From Mycobacterium sp. Root135 (GTDB taxonomy: Bacteria; Actinomycetota; Actinomycetes; Mycobacteriales; Mycobacteriaceae), in NCBI RefSeq assembly GCF_001426545.1, contig NZ_LMEZ01000006.1, positions 540,220 through 604,219 of the forward strand: a DNA stretch of 64,000 nucleotides, in the 5' to 3' direction. Positions within the stretch are counted from its first letter, which is position 1. Each line of letters opens with the position of its first letter. The notes under the pieces are model-generated. The model searched no databases. It was not told the origin of the DNA and worked only from the letters and a program-made list of their open reading frames with translations. This document shows, in pieces, positions 43,203 to 54,320 of the stretch. The translations under genes were made by a program, and so were the position numbers.

Positions 43203-43994
43203 CTACACCTGACAGGTGGGGCACCAAAAGAGGTTGCGGGCTTCCATCACCTCGGTGCGTATCGGCGTCCCGCACACCCGGCACGGCTCCCCCGTCCGCC
43301 GGTACACGTAGCTCCGCGGTCGGCCGCGAAGTCCTGGCATACCCTTGTCGTCCTCGCGCCGGACGGTGATGATCTTGCCGCGGCTCACGCCGACCTTCAT
43401 GAGGGCGACGAGGTCGGTCCACGCGGCGTCGAACTCCTCCTCGCTGAGGAGGGTGCCGGGACGGTGCGGCTCGATGCGGTGCCGGAAGAGCAACTCGCTG
43501 CGGTAGACGTTGCCGACTCCGGCGATGACCTTCTGGTCCATCAGGAGTGCGCCGATCGCCCTGCGGGACTTGCTGATTCGCACCCACGCGAGGGAGGCGT
43601 CGGCGGTGCGGCGCAGCGGATCGGGTCCGAGCCGGGCGACGATGTCGTCGACCTCGACCTGGTGGATGACCTCGCAGACGGTGGGACCCCTCAGGTCGGT
43701 GCCGTACTCGGCGCCGACCATCCGCATCCGCACCTGTCCGACCGGGTCGAGCAGGGGCAGGGGGTGCTCGGTGAACTTGCCGTAGAGCCCGAGGTGGACG
43801 TGCACGACCGCGCCACCCTCGTAGTGGTGGAACAGGTGCTTGCCCCACGCGTCGGCGGCGAGCAACACCCGTCCGCTGACCGCTTCTGCGGAGTCGGCGA
43901 AGCGGCCCTGCGGACTGGTCACCACGACCGGCGCCTTTCCGAACCGCTTCTGGTGCAGGCGGGCCAGCCGGTGGAGGGTGTGCCCCTCGGGCAT
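43203..43994 (-). CDS. nei1: endonuclease VIII-type DNA glycosylase Nei1
   Basis: Base-excision repair glycosylase/AP lyase for oxidised bases. The 263-residue protein begins MPEGHTLHRL, giving catalytic Pro2 and Glu3 after Met removal, has the H2TH region with IAGVGNVYRSELLFRH and a C-terminal zinc finger CRVCG...FWCPTC. The sequence strongly resembles Rv2464c (Nei1). It lies 3 bases downstream of rpiB on the same strand, as in M. tuberculosis, so they form an operon. Confidence 0.93.
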   Translation of the reverse strand: MPEGHTLHRLARLHQKRFGKAPVVVTSPQGRFADSAEAVSGRVLLAADAWGKHLFHHYEGGAVVHVHLGLYGKFTEHPLPLLDPVGQVRMRMVGAEYGTDLRGPTVCEVIHQVEVDDIVARLGPDPLRRTADASLAWVRISKSRRAIGALLMDQKVIAGVGNVYRSELLFRHRIEPHRPGTLLSEEEFDAAWTDLVALMKVGVSRGKIITVRREDDKGMPGLRGRPRSYVYRRTGEPCRVCGTPIRTEVMEARNLFWCPTCQV

Positions 43995-43997
43995 GCC

Positions 43998-44471
43998 CTA
44001 GGCGCCCGGGACGGGTGGCGCGACGTGCGTCTGCTCGTATTCGGACATGATGTCGATGCGACGCTGGTGCCGCGGCGCGTCCGACCACGCGGTGGTCAGG
44101 AAGGCGTCGACGAAGGTGAGTGCGTCGGCGACGGTGTGCATCCGGCCGCCGATGCTCATCACCTGGGCGTTGTTGTGCTGACGCGCCAGGGAGGCCGTCT
44201 CGACGCTCCAGGCAAGGGCGCATCGGATGCCGGGCACCTTGTTGGCGGCCATCTGCTCGCCGTTGCCGGAGCCGCCGATGACGATGCCGAGGCTCTCCGG
44301 GTCGGCGAGGGTCCGCTCCGCCGCCGCGATGCAGAAGGCGGGGTAGTCGTCCTCGGCGTCGTAGGCGAGGGCGCCGCAGTCGACGGGCTCGTGGCCGCTC
44401 GACTCGAGGTGCTCGACGATGGCCTGCTTGAGTTCGTATCCGGCATGGTCAGAGCCGAGGTAGACGCGCAT
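43998..44471 (-). CDS. rpiB: ribose-5-phosphate isomerase B
   Basis: Interconverts ribose-5-phosphate and ribulose-5-phosphate. 157 residues from ATG 44471, which has AAGGTG six bases upstream; a GTG at 44480 (giving MSAMRV, as annotated in M. tuberculosis) is the alternative. Key residues are in RVYLGSDHAGYELK, the phosphate loop GGSGNGEQM (Glu catalytic in actinobacterial RpiB) and NNAQVMSIGGRMH. Overlaps no gene; nei1 follows after 3 bases. Confidence 0.95.
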   Translation of the reverse strand: MRVYLGSDHAGYELKQAIVEHLESSGHEPVDCGALAYDAEDDYPAFCIAAAERTLADPESLGIVIGGSGNGEQMAANKVPGIRCALAWSVETASLARQHNNAQVMSIGGRMHTVADALTFVDAFLTTAWSDAPRHQRRIDIMSEYEQTHVAPPVPGA

Positions 44472-44513
44472 GGCGGACACCTTAACCGGCCCGTCCGCGC
44501 CCTGGCTTCTCGC

Positions 44514-45053
44514 CTACCTCACTCTCAACCCGTCGAGCAGCACGCTCAGCAGACGCGGCGTCCGCTCGTCCCACTCGTCGCGCTCGACGTGGGCGAGGAA
44601 CCACGACAGCAGGATGACGTCACGGGCGTCGACGTCGCCCCGGAGCACACCCCGTTCGCGGCCTGCGTCGAGGAGCGCGGTGAGCGCCTCGGCGAGCTTG
44701 CCCATCGTCTGGGCCGAGATGTCCTGCCACACCGAGGCTTCCACGGCGGCGATTACCCCGAACTTGACCCGGGCGTACGCCGCGAGCTGGGCGAACCACT
44801 TTTCGAGGGCGACGTCGGGGCCGCACTCTGCGAGCAGGGCGTGCGCGAGGGCGACGAGGTCGTCGATCTCCTGGTCGTAGAGGGCCCGGATCAGCTCGTC
44901 GCGGGTGGCGAAGTGGCGGTAGAGCGTGCCCTGCCCCACCCCGGCCCGCCGTGCGACGAGGCTGAGTTTGAGCTCGCCCGGCTCGGCGACCAGCTCCCGG
45001 GCGGCGTCGACGATCATCGCGCGGTTGCGCGCCGCGTCACTGCGTTCGGTCAT
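44514..45053 (-). CDS. TetR-family transcriptional regulator
   Basis: A 179-residue repressor starting MTERSDAARNRAMIV. The helix-turn-helix is LKLSLVARRAGVGQGTLYRHF followed by ATRDELIRALYD; the C-terminal domain is helical. The gene is divergent from the SDR gene and the 79-base gap contains two tandem 21-bp palindromes, so it likely controls both itself and the SDR. The frame continues upstream to 45371, but that part lies over the SDR gene. Confidence 0.9.
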   Translation of the reverse strand: MTERSDAARNRAMIVDAARELVAEPGELKLSLVARRAGVGQGTLYRHFATRDELIRALYDQEIDDLVALAHALLAECGPDVALEKWFAQLAAYARVKFGVIAAVEASVWQDISAQTMGKLAEALTALLDAGRERGVLRGDVDARDVILLSWFLAHVERDEWDERTPRLLSVLLDGLRVR

Positions 45054-45066
45054 GCCGCCCCCTTGC

Positions 45067-45113
45067 AAGTGGACAAACTGTCCGCTTGACTGAAGTGGAC
45101 AGTTCGTCCGCTT
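45067..45113. promoter_or_regulatory. twin TetR operators
   Basis: Two 21-bp imperfect palindromes with arms AAGTGGACA and TGTCCGCTT (45067-45087) and AAGTGGACA and CGTCCGCTT (45093-45113) lie 26 bases apart centre to centre in the TetR/SDR divergent gap. This is the usual arrangement for two TetR dimers on adjacent DNA turns. Confidence 0.7.
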
Positions 45114-45132
45114 CACTCTCTGGAGGTTAGTC

Positions 45133-45873
45133 ATGGGCCCACTCGAGGACAAGGTCATCGCCATCACCGGCGCCAGCAGCGGCATCGGCGCGGCCACCGC
45201 CCGCCGCCTCGCCGACGCGGGCGCCGCAGTGGTTCTCGGCGCCCGTCGCACCGACCACCTCGAGTCACTGGCGACCCAGATTCGGGCCGACGGCGGCCGG
45301 GCGACCGCGGTCACCGTCGACGTCACCCGCGCCGAGGACCTCCAGCTGCTCACCCAGACCGCCGTCTCCACCTACGGCCGGCTCGACGTGTTGGTCAGCA
45401 GCGCAGGCATCGGCCCGATCTCCCCCATGTCCGCCCGCCGGCGCACCGACTGGAACGCGATGATCGACGTCAACCTGCGCGGCGTCCTGAACGGCATCGA
45501 CGCCGCCCTGCCGATCTTCGAGCGCCAGGGCCGAGGCCACTTCGTCACCATCGTCTCCACGGCCGGGCTGAAGATCGTCCCGACGATGGCGGTGTACGCG
45601 GCGACCAAGAACGCCGTCCGCACCGTGCTGGAGGGGCTGCGGCAAGAGTCCACCGACGGCACGCTGAAGACCACGGCAATCTCACCGGGCTACGTCCGCA
45701 CCGAGTTCGCCGACACCATCACCGACCCGGCCGTCCGCGCCGAAATCGGCCGCAGCATGGAGTCTTTCGCCCTCGACCCCGACGCGGTCGCCAGGGCCGT
45801 TCAGTTCGTCGTCGACCAACCCTGGGAGGTCGAGATCGGCGAACTGTCCATCCGTCCCACGGTGCAGGGGTAG
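45133..45873 (+). CDS. short-chain dehydrogenase/reductase
   Basis: A 246-residue classical SDR. NAD(P) motif TGASSGIG near residue 13, NNAG-equivalent SSAGIG, catalytic Ser in VSTAGLK and the YAATK pair (Tyr, Lys) near residue 155. GGAGG lies seven bases upstream of the ATG. Substrate unknown; regulated by the divergent TetR gene through twin palindromes. ARRTDHL after the Gly motif suggests NADP preference. Confidence 0.92.
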   Translation: MGPLEDKVIAITGASSGIGAATARRLADAGAAVVLGARRTDHLESLATQIRADGGRATAVTVDVTRAEDLQLLTQTAVSTYGRLDVLVSSAGIGPISPMSARRRTDWNAMIDVNLRGVLNGIDAALPIFERQGRGHFVTIVSTAGLKIVPTMAVYAATKNAVRTVLEGLRQESTDGTLKTTAISPGYVRTEFADTITDPAVRAEIGRSMESFALDPDAVARAVQFVVDQPWEVEIGELSIRPTVQG

Positions 45874-46833
45874 TCAGCCGACGGTGATGGCGTCGAGACG
45901 TTCCTTGATGAAGTCCGACGTGGTGACGGGCGCCAGCCCGTCGACCTTTCCGATCGGCGGTGCGAGCGGCGTGACGAGCGCGTCGTGGTTGGCCTCGTAG
46001 AAGTAGATCAGCGACACCAGGTCTTCCTCAGGAGCCTCGGGCTGCGGCGGCAGGACGCGGTGCCTGCCCGACGGCCAGCGCCGACCGCTCCAATACTCCA
46101 GCAGGTCACCGATGTTCACCGTCAGCGCCTCGGGGTCGTACGGGGCGTCCTCCCACCCGCCGACATCCGAATACACCTGCAGCCCACCGGCTCCCGGCTC
46201 GCGGTCCAGAACGGTGACGGTGCCGAAGTCGGTGTGGGGCCCGATGCGGAACTGCCCGGGCTCCGGCTCGCCGACGACGCTGACGGGCGGGTAGTGGTTG
46301 ATGTTCATCGTCCAGGTGGGTCGATCCGCCAGCGCCGCCCAGGGATTGGCCGGCAGCCCCAACGCGTGCGCGAACAGCGCCAACAGGTCGTCGGAGAGTC
46401 GGCGCACCGCGTCGGTGTACTCCGCGACCAGCTCCTGCCAGCCAGGTGCCTCGGCCGGCCACACGTTGGGCGCGAACCAGATTCGGTCGACGTCATCGTC
46501 ACCCGTCGCGGTCTCGGCACCCAGGCTGAAGCTCTCCTTGAGGTCCGGTGGCGTCTCGGTGCCCTCGGCGTAACCGTTCGCCTCGGCCCCCGGCCCGATC
46601 CAGCCGTGCCCACCGACCGGCACGCTGTACCGCTGCTTGGTCTGCACCGGCTGGGCGAAGAACTCGCGACTGGCCTTGCGCGCCGCGGCGGCCAGATCCG
46701 GGTCGACGCCGTGGCCGGTGACCAGGATGAAGCCCGCCTGCTGCAGGCTTTGGTCGACCTCCGCGGCGACGGCGGCGGCAGCGGCTCCGCCGGCACGCCA
46801 ACGCGAGATGTCAACGGTCGCAATCACACTCAT
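45874..46833 (-). CDS. 2-oxoglutarate/Fe(II)-dependent oxygenase (isopenicillin-N-synthase-like)
   Basis: A 319-residue non-heme iron oxygenase. The N-terminal DIOX_N part (VDQSLQQAGFILVTGHGV) is followed by the catalytic jelly roll with HTDFG (His and Asp ligands, about residue 210) and the distal His in SGRHRVLPP; LVSLIYFYEANHD carries the 2-oxoglutarate side. ATG 46833 overlaps the deaminase TGA. The family contains pyrimidine hydroxylases (thymine 7-hydroxylase type) and many others, so with the pyrimidine salvage neighbours a modified-pyrimidine substrate is attractive but unproven. Confidence 0.85.
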   Translation of the reverse strand: MSVIATVDISRWRAGGAAAAAVAAEVDQSLQQAGFILVTGHGVDPDLAAAARKASREFFAQPVQTKQRYSVPVGGHGWIGPGAEANGYAEGTETPPDLKESFSLGAETATGDDDVDRIWFAPNVWPAEAPGWQELVAEYTDAVRRLSDDLLALFAHALGLPANPWAALADRPTWTMNINHYPPVSVVGEPEPGQFRIGPHTDFGTVTVLDREPGAGGLQVYSDVGGWEDAPYDPEALTVNIGDLLEYWSGRRWPSGRHRVLPPQPEAPEEDLVSLIYFYEANHDALVTPLAPPIGKVDGLAPVTTSDFIKERLDAITVG

Positions 46834-47270
46834 TCTCCGATGTCCTCCAGCCATAGTTCCGGCCGCGCCTCGATGAAGTCCGTCATCATCTGGATGCACC
46901 GCTCATCCTCGAGCACGGTGACGTCGACCCCGTTCTCGGCCAACCAGTCGTGGCCGCCGCTGAAGGTCTTGGCCTCCCCGACGACGATCGCGCCGATGTT
47001 GAACTGCCGCACCAGGCCGCTGCAATACCAACACGGCGACAGCGTCGTGACCATGATGGTCGACCGGTAGTTACGTTGCCGCCCGGCCGCCCGAAACGCG
47101 TCGGTCTCACCGTGCACCGACGGGTCGTCGTCCTGCACTCGCCGGTTGTGCCCGCTGCCGAGCAGCACACCGTCCCGACTGAACAGGGCGGCCCCGATCG
47201 GTATTCCACCCTCCGACAAGCCCTTTCGAGCCTCCTCGACGGCGACGTCGAGCATCTCCTCAGGGGTCAT
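46830..47270 (-). CDS. cytosine deaminase, yeast FCY1-like
   Basis: A 146-residue zinc deaminase. Zinc ligands and proton-shuttle Glu are in VHGETDAF and TLSPCWYCSG. The C-terminal part (VLEDERCIQMMTDFI, then ARPELWLEDIGE) closely resembles the end of yeast cytosine deaminase (recalled: FIDERPQDWFEDIGE), unlike the unrelated CodA amidohydrolase of E. coli. Expected reaction is cytosine to uracil. ATG 47270 overlaps the permease TGA; an upstream ATG at 47306 would lie inside the permease gene. Confidence 0.88.
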   Translation of the reverse strand: MTPEEMLDVAVEEARKGLSEGGIPIGAALFSRDGVLLGSGHNRRVQDDDPSVHGETDAFRAAGRQRNYRSTIMVTTLSPCWYCSGLVRQFNIGAIVVGEAKTFSGGHDWLAENGVDVTVLEDERCIQMMTDFIEARPELWLEDIGE

Positions 47271-48667
47271 ACCGCCAGACGTTCCGCGGAGATCTTGGAT
47301 TTGCATGCCACTAGGTATACGCCGCCGGCAATCAGGAATCCGACGAAGAACGTGATGTCGCCCAGCTGAGGAGCTCCGCGCGCGATGAACCCGACGAACT
47401 TCTCCTGGTTGGAGAACAATAGAACCGACACCACGAGGCCGATCGCGAACGACGCCAGGCCGGGCCAGTTCGCGTAGGACCGGTCGTAGAGGAAGCCGGC
47501 GATCGCCTGCCCCCGCCGCAGGTACTGGTCGGCGAACACCACCCCGAGCCACGGCCCGATCCAGTAGGCGATGATCAACAGGAAGGCTTCGTAGCTTGCG
47601 GCGGCGTCAGGAAGCGCCCACCAGGCCACCAGAAACCCGGCCACCCCGAAGAACACCGTCACCAGCGCGCGGGCGATGTGGGCAGGCAGCTTGACGCCGA
47701 TCGTCACGAACGCCATGGCGCCGGAGTAGATGTTGATCGAGTTGGCGGCGATCGCACCGATCGCGATGGCCAGCAGCGTCGCCTTGGCGATCGGAGAGGC
47801 CAGCTCGCCGACGAACGCCTCGGTCGGATTCTCCGACAGCGCAGGCCCGATGGTGACCGATGCCGCCCCGACGGTCTCGAGCACCACGCAGGACAGGAAG
47901 AGCCCGGCGGAGGCGAAGAACCCCGTCCGTGCCGTCGACACGGTCGAGGGAAGGTAGCGGGTGTAGTCCGCCGCGTACGGCGTCCACCCGGCGGCGTACC
48001 CGAACGCGGTGCCGACGGTGAGCAGGAAACCGCCCATCGAGCCGTCGCCGACGAACGGTTCAAGCGCGGGCGCGCCGAAGTTGGACTTCGTGAGGATCGC
48101 GACCGAGGCGACCGCGAAGATCACGGCCAGCACCGGGAACGACCACCGTTCGAAGGCCTGCACCAGGTTGTGCCCGAAGAACGCGAAACCGGTCTGGACG
48201 AGCACGATGACGATCAGGCCGACGAGGGGGCCGATGCCGAACAGGGCGGCCAAGGCGTAGGCACCGCTGACGCTGTTGGTCGCGAACCAGCCAACCCCCG
48301 CCGTCACCGACATCAGAACCGAGGGCAGTCCGTTGCCCTTGAAGCCGAAGGGCAAGCGCCCCAACACCATCTGCGGCACTCCGTGTAAGGGACCGCGCGC
48401 CGAGAGGAAGTAGTGCGCGAGTGCGCCGAGGCCGGTACCGATGACGATGCCCGTGACGGCCTGCCAGAAACTCATGCCGTAGACGGAAACGGCGAGCACC
48501 CCGACGAAGATCGTCGCGAACTCGAGGTTGGGCGACGTCCACGTCCAGAACAACTGGCTCGGCTTGCCGTGGCGGTCGGCCTCGGCGATGAATTCGTTGC
48601 CGCCGGGCTCGACCGCGACGATCTTGTTGCGGTAGGAGCCGTCGGTGGTGGGCTCGGCCGTGGTCAT
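47267..48667 (-). CDS. NCS1-family nucleobase permease (cytosine/purine type)
   Basis: A 466-residue membrane transporter with about twelve hydrophobic segments. Family blocks include FWTWTSPNLEFATIFVG, ARGPLHGVPQMVLGRLPFGFKGN, FATNSVSGAYAL, GWTPYAADYTRYLPSTVS and IAYWIGPWLGVVFADQYLRRG. It imports nucleobases or allantoin-like compounds; a cytosine substrate is favoured by the overlapping deaminase. ATG 48667 (MTTAEPTT) is chosen; the extension to 48886 is unlikely as it reads into the divergent gene. Confidence 0.88.
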   Translation of the reverse strand: MTTAEPTTDGSYRNKIVAVEPGGNEFIAEADRHGKPSQLFWTWTSPNLEFATIFVGVLAVSVYGMSFWQAVTGIVIGTGLGALAHYFLSARGPLHGVPQMVLGRLPFGFKGNGLPSVLMSVTAGVGWFATNSVSGAYALAALFGIGPLVGLIVIVLVQTGFAFFGHNLVQAFERWSFPVLAVIFAVASVAILTKSNFGAPALEPFVGDGSMGGFLLTVGTAFGYAAGWTPYAADYTRYLPSTVSTARTGFFASAGLFLSCVVLETVGAASVTIGPALSENPTEAFVGELASPIAKATLLAIAIGAIAANSINIYSGAMAFVTIGVKLPAHIARALVTVFFGVAGFLVAWWALPDAAASYEAFLLIIAYWIGPWLGVVFADQYLRRGQAIAGFLYDRSYANWPGLASFAIGLVVSVLLFSNQEKFVGFIARGAPQLGDITFFVGFLIAGGVYLVACKSKISAERLAV

Positions 48668-48762
48668 GAATGCACCGTCATCGGCACAGCGTCGCCCGAG
48701 GTACGCATCGCCGCAACTCGACGCGGTGTCGTCCGCCGACGCACCGGCAACGAATAACCACC

Positions 48763-50328
48763 ATGACCTCCCCGACCCCGCGCCTCCCGGCCGTCCGCGC
48801 CGCAACCGCCGGGGTGCTCGCCGTCCTCGCCGCGCTCGGGGCGGGACACCTGGTCGCGGGGTTGCTGCTGACCCCCGCGGCGTCACCCTTCTTCGCGGTG
48901 GGCAACGCAGCCATCGACCGGACCCCCACCCCGGTCAAGAACTTCGCAGTCGAGAACTTCGGTACCAACGACAAGCCGGCGCTGCTGATCGGCATGGCCG
49001 TCGTGTTGGCCCTGGTCGGGGTGGTGCTTGGGCTGGCGTCACGCCGCAGCGCGATTCCCGGTCTGGTGGCCATCGTCGTCATCGGCTTAGTCGGGGCACT
49101 GGCGGTGCACGAACAGTCGATCGGAGCCCTCGGGCTCCTGGCCCCCGCAGCCTCACTGGTGGCCGGGGTTGGCGCGTTCTGGTGGCTGCACCGCCGCGCC
49201 CGACCGCCCGCCACCGCCGACGCACCGCGAAAGACGTTGGGGCGACGCCGTTTCCTGTTGAGCTCCGTCGCAGCGGCGGTAGGCGCCGTCGTCGCAGGGG
49301 CCGGCGGCATCGCCTTGGCGCGCCGGGTCGACGTCACCGCGTCACGACAGGCGGTCGGCGAGCTGGTGCCGACCACACCGGCACCCCCGATCCCCCCTGG
49401 CGCCGCGTTCCCCGAACTGGGCACTCCGACGTTCCTAACCCCTGCCGCGGACTTCTACCGAATCGACATCAACCTGGAGGTACCGCAGCTACGCGCCGAG
49501 GATGCCACGCTGCGCATCACCGGCCTGGTCGACGAGCCGCTCGAGTTCACCTTCGACGAGATCCGATCCATGCCGCTGACCGAGCAGACGATCACGATGA
49601 CGTGCGTGTCCAACGAGGTGGGCGGACCCTACGTCTCGACCGGAACCTTCATCGGGGTGCCACTGCTGGACCTGCTGGACCGGGCCGGCATCCAGAGCGG
49701 GGCCCAGCAGGTGGTCGGCCATTCGGTCGACGGCTTCACCCTCGGCACGCCGCTGGACATGCTCCGCGCGACCGGCAAGCAGGCCATGCTCGCGATCGGG
49801 ATGAACCGCGAGGCACTGCTTCCCGAACACGGCTTCCCGATGCGGACCGTCGTCCCCGGGCTCTACGGGTACGTGTCGGCCACCAAGTGGCTCACCGAAC
49901 TGGAACTGGCCACCTACGACGTCAAGCCCTATTGGGTCGAGCGCGGCTGGGACGGCCAACCCCCGGGCGTCGTGCCGATCAAGATCTCGTCGCGCATCGA
50001 CGCACCGACGGCCTTCCAGCAGGTGTCCGGTCCCCAGGTCACCGTCGCGGGCACCGCGTGGGCGCAAGGCCGGGGCATCAGCCGCGTCGAATTACGCGTC
50101 GACGGGGGCGACTGGCAGCCAGCCGAACTAAGCACCGAGGTCAACCGCAACACCTGGCGGATGTTCAAACTGACGACGCCCCTGTCCCCCGGCCAACACA
50201 CCGTGACGTCACGCGCCTACGACGGCGACGGCGTGATGCAGGCCGAGGAACGCCTGCGGTTGATCAACCCCGGCCCGGTGCCGGACGGCTCGACGGGCTG
50301 GCAGTCGATGATCTTCACCGTCGCGTAA
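48763..50328 (+). CDS. membrane-anchored sulfite-oxidase-fold molybdoprotein
   Basis: A 521-residue protein. Three or four N-terminal membrane segments (to about residue 145), a twin-arginine-like RRRFLLSSVAAAVGAV segment at about 165, then the Moco domain with the Mo-ligand Cys in TMTCVSNEVGGPYVSTG, GYSVDGF-type loop, LPEHGFPMRTVVPGLYG and the Mo-co dimerisation domain at the C-terminus. The export of the catalytic domain is inferred. Similar proteins occur in mycobacteria (Rv0218 type). Electron partner unknown. Confidence 0.85.
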   Translation: MTSPTPRLPAVRAATAGVLAVLAALGAGHLVAGLLLTPAASPFFAVGNAAIDRTPTPVKNFAVENFGTNDKPALLIGMAVVLALVGVVLGLASRRSAIPGLVAIVVIGLVGALAVHEQSIGALGLLAPAASLVAGVGAFWWLHRRARPPATADAPRKTLGRRRFLLSSVAAAVGAVVAGAGGIALARRVDVTASRQAVGELVPTTPAPPIPPGAAFPELGTPTFLTPAADFYRIDINLEVPQLRAEDATLRITGLVDEPLEFTFDEIRSMPLTEQTITMTCVSNEVGGPYVSTGTFIGVPLLDLLDRAGIQSGAQQVVGHSVDGFTLGTPLDMLRATGKQAMLAIGMNREALLPEHGFPMRTVVPGLYGYVSATKWLTELELATYDVKPYWVERGWDGQPPGVVPIKISSRIDAPTAFQQVSGPQVTVAGTAWAQGRGISRVELRVDGGDWQPAELSTEVNRNTWRMFKLTTPLSPGQHTVTSRAYDGDGVMQAEERLRLINPGPVPDGSTGWQSMIFTVA

Positions 50329-50363
50329 TCAGACCCCGCCTGACCAGCCCCGTCGAGGTCAGC

Positions 50364-50984
50364 TCAGTCGAACTCGGGTGACTCGTTGCGGGAGCGCTTC
50401 AGCTCGAAGAAGTGCGGGTACGCGGCGAAGATCACCGAGGCGTCCCACAGCTTGCCGGCTTCCTCGCCACGCGGGATGCGCGAGAGCACGGGCCCGAAGA
50501 ACGCGACGCCGTTGACGTGGATCGTCGGCGTGCCGACGTCGTCGCCGACCGCGTCCATGCCCGCGTGGTGGCTCTTGCGGAGCGCCTCGTCGAACTTGTC
50601 GCTGGTGGCCGCCTCGGCCAGCTCGGCGGGCAACCCGACCTCCTCGAGCGACTCGGCGATGACCCGCTCGAAGTCGGGGTCGGTCTCGCGGTAGCCCTGG
50701 TTGTGGATCTTGGTGCCCATCGCGGTGTACAGCGGGCTGAGAATCTCACTGCCCTTGGCCTGTTCGGCCGCGATCGCGACACGCACCGGGCCCCAGGCCT
50801 TCTTCATCATCTCTTGATACTCGTCGGGCAGGTCGCGTCCCTCGTTGAGCACGGCGAGGCTCATCACGTGGAATTCGACCTCGATGTCGCGGACCTTCTG
50901 AACCTCGAGGATCCAGCGTGACGTGATCCAGCACCAGGGGCACAGGGGGTCGAACCAGAAACCGGCGACATCCTTCTTGGCCAT
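50364..50984 (-). CDS. DsbA-fold mycothiol-dependent oxidoreductase, Rv2466c-like
   Basis: A 206-residue thioredoxin-fold protein. The active-site CPWC lies in WFDPLCPWCWITSRW near residue 19; cis-Pro region GTPTIHVNGVAFFGP is near residue 150. M. tuberculosis Rv2466c, in the same chromosomal position before pepN, is a mycothiol-dependent nitroreductase, including prodrug activation, so the same role is expected. ATG 50984 has AGAGGA upstream; ATG 50987 directly precedes it. Divergent from pepN. Confidence 0.9.
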   Translation of the reverse strand: MAKKDVAGFWFDPLCPWCWITSRWILEVQKVRDIEVEFHVMSLAVLNEGRDLPDEYQEMMKKAWGPVRVAIAAEQAKGSEILSPLYTAMGTKIHNQGYRETDPDFERVIAESLEEVGLPAELAEAATSDKFDEALRKSHHAGMDAVGDDVGTPTIHVNGVAFFGPVLSRIPRGEEAGKLWDASVIFAAYPHFFELKRSRNESPEFD

Positions 50985-51092
50985 CATCGAATCCTCTCGG
51001 CAGGGGTACGGGTCAGATCTGGGCACAGCTCCGTTCAGCACAACTATGCACGCCCTGCCCGTGTTCCCGAACTACGTCTAGGCTTGGCCGAC

Positions 51093-53663
<2,571 letters not shown>

Positions 53664-53675
53664 CCGCCCTTTTCG

Positions 53676-53731
53676 GCGAGCGTGCGCGTCTGCGGGCAAC
53701 ACGCCGCGGCGGTGTCGGAGTTCGCGCACGC
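53676..53731. repeat. GC-rich nested palindrome between pepN and the HNH gene
   Basis: GAGCGTGCGCG (53676-53686) pairs with CGCGCACGCTC (53721-53731), and an inner repeat around CACGCCGCGGCGGTGT can pair within the loop. It fills most of an 88-base gap and could be a terminator or a mobile-type intergenic palindrome. Similar elements are seen at other mycobacterial gene ends. Confidence 0.5.
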
Positions 53732-53751
53732 TCACGCCTCATGATGTTGCG

Positions 53752-54132
53752 ATGGCGGGTACCAACAGCCGGAGGGCGCGGGCAGCGCGCAGGCGCACGC
53801 GGCGCGTGAAGGCCGTCGTCAACGACCTGACCACCGAGGAATGGGCGGCGATCAGGGCCCTCTGGGACGGCTGCGCCTACTGCGGGGCCTCCGATCGTCC
53901 GCTGCAGCGCGACTGCGTCATGGCCATCTCCCGCGGCGGGCGGTACACCCTCGACAACGTGGTGCCCGCGTGCGCGGCGTGCAACGCCAGCAAGTGCAAC
54001 GACGAAGTGACCGCCTGGCTGCGCCGCAAGCGGCTCGACGAGCGGGCCTTTCTCGAGCGGTACGTCCGCATCCGAGCCGAGCTCGTCAGCTCTGCAGCAA
54101 ATCTATCTGCGGACGACGTCACGTCGATCTAG
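53752..54132 (+). CDS. HNH-fold protein with Cys in place of the catalytic His
   Basis: A 126-residue protein. A very basic N-terminus (about 20 residues) precedes an HNH/zinc domain: CAYCGAS and CAACNASK are the zinc-binding cysteine pairs. The catalytic DH of HNH nucleases reads RDCVMAISRGG, i.e. Asp-Cys, while Asn is kept in YTLDNVVPAC. It may be catalytically dead or zinc/DNA binding only. Paralogue-like domain at 55267-55911 keeps the DH. Confidence 0.75.
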   Translation: MAGTNSRRARAARRRTRRVKAVVNDLTTEEWAAIRALWDGCAYCGASDRPLQRDCVMAISRGGRYTLDNVVPACAACNASKCNDEVTAWLRRKRLDERAFLERYVRIRAELVSSAANLSADDVTSI

Positions 54133-54239
54133 GCGGTTCGACGCGCGCCGTCGATGCCTGCGCCGAGTCCTTCGGTGAGCGCAACATCACACGTCAGAGT
54201 TTGATTTACGTGGATTTAACATGGACGATTAGGGGGCCT

Positions 54240-54302
54240 GCCAGCGGGGGTGATCCCCGTGTTGGCGGCCACACAGCAACCCCTGCCCTGTGATCCAGGG
54301 CA
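54240..54302 (+). promoter_or_regulatory. two leader hairpins upstream of the 46-residue ORF
   Basis: Hairpin one (54240-54266) has arms GCCAGCGGGG and CCCCGTGTTGGC; hairpin two (54284-54302) has arms TGCCCTG and CAGGGCA around TGATC. Both loops contain GTGATCC-like sequence. They lie between an AT-rich promoter-like zone (about 54198-54230) and the small ORF, whose RBS is GAAGGAG. Confidence 0.45.
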
Positions 54303-54320
54303 CAACGAAGGAGCACCACC

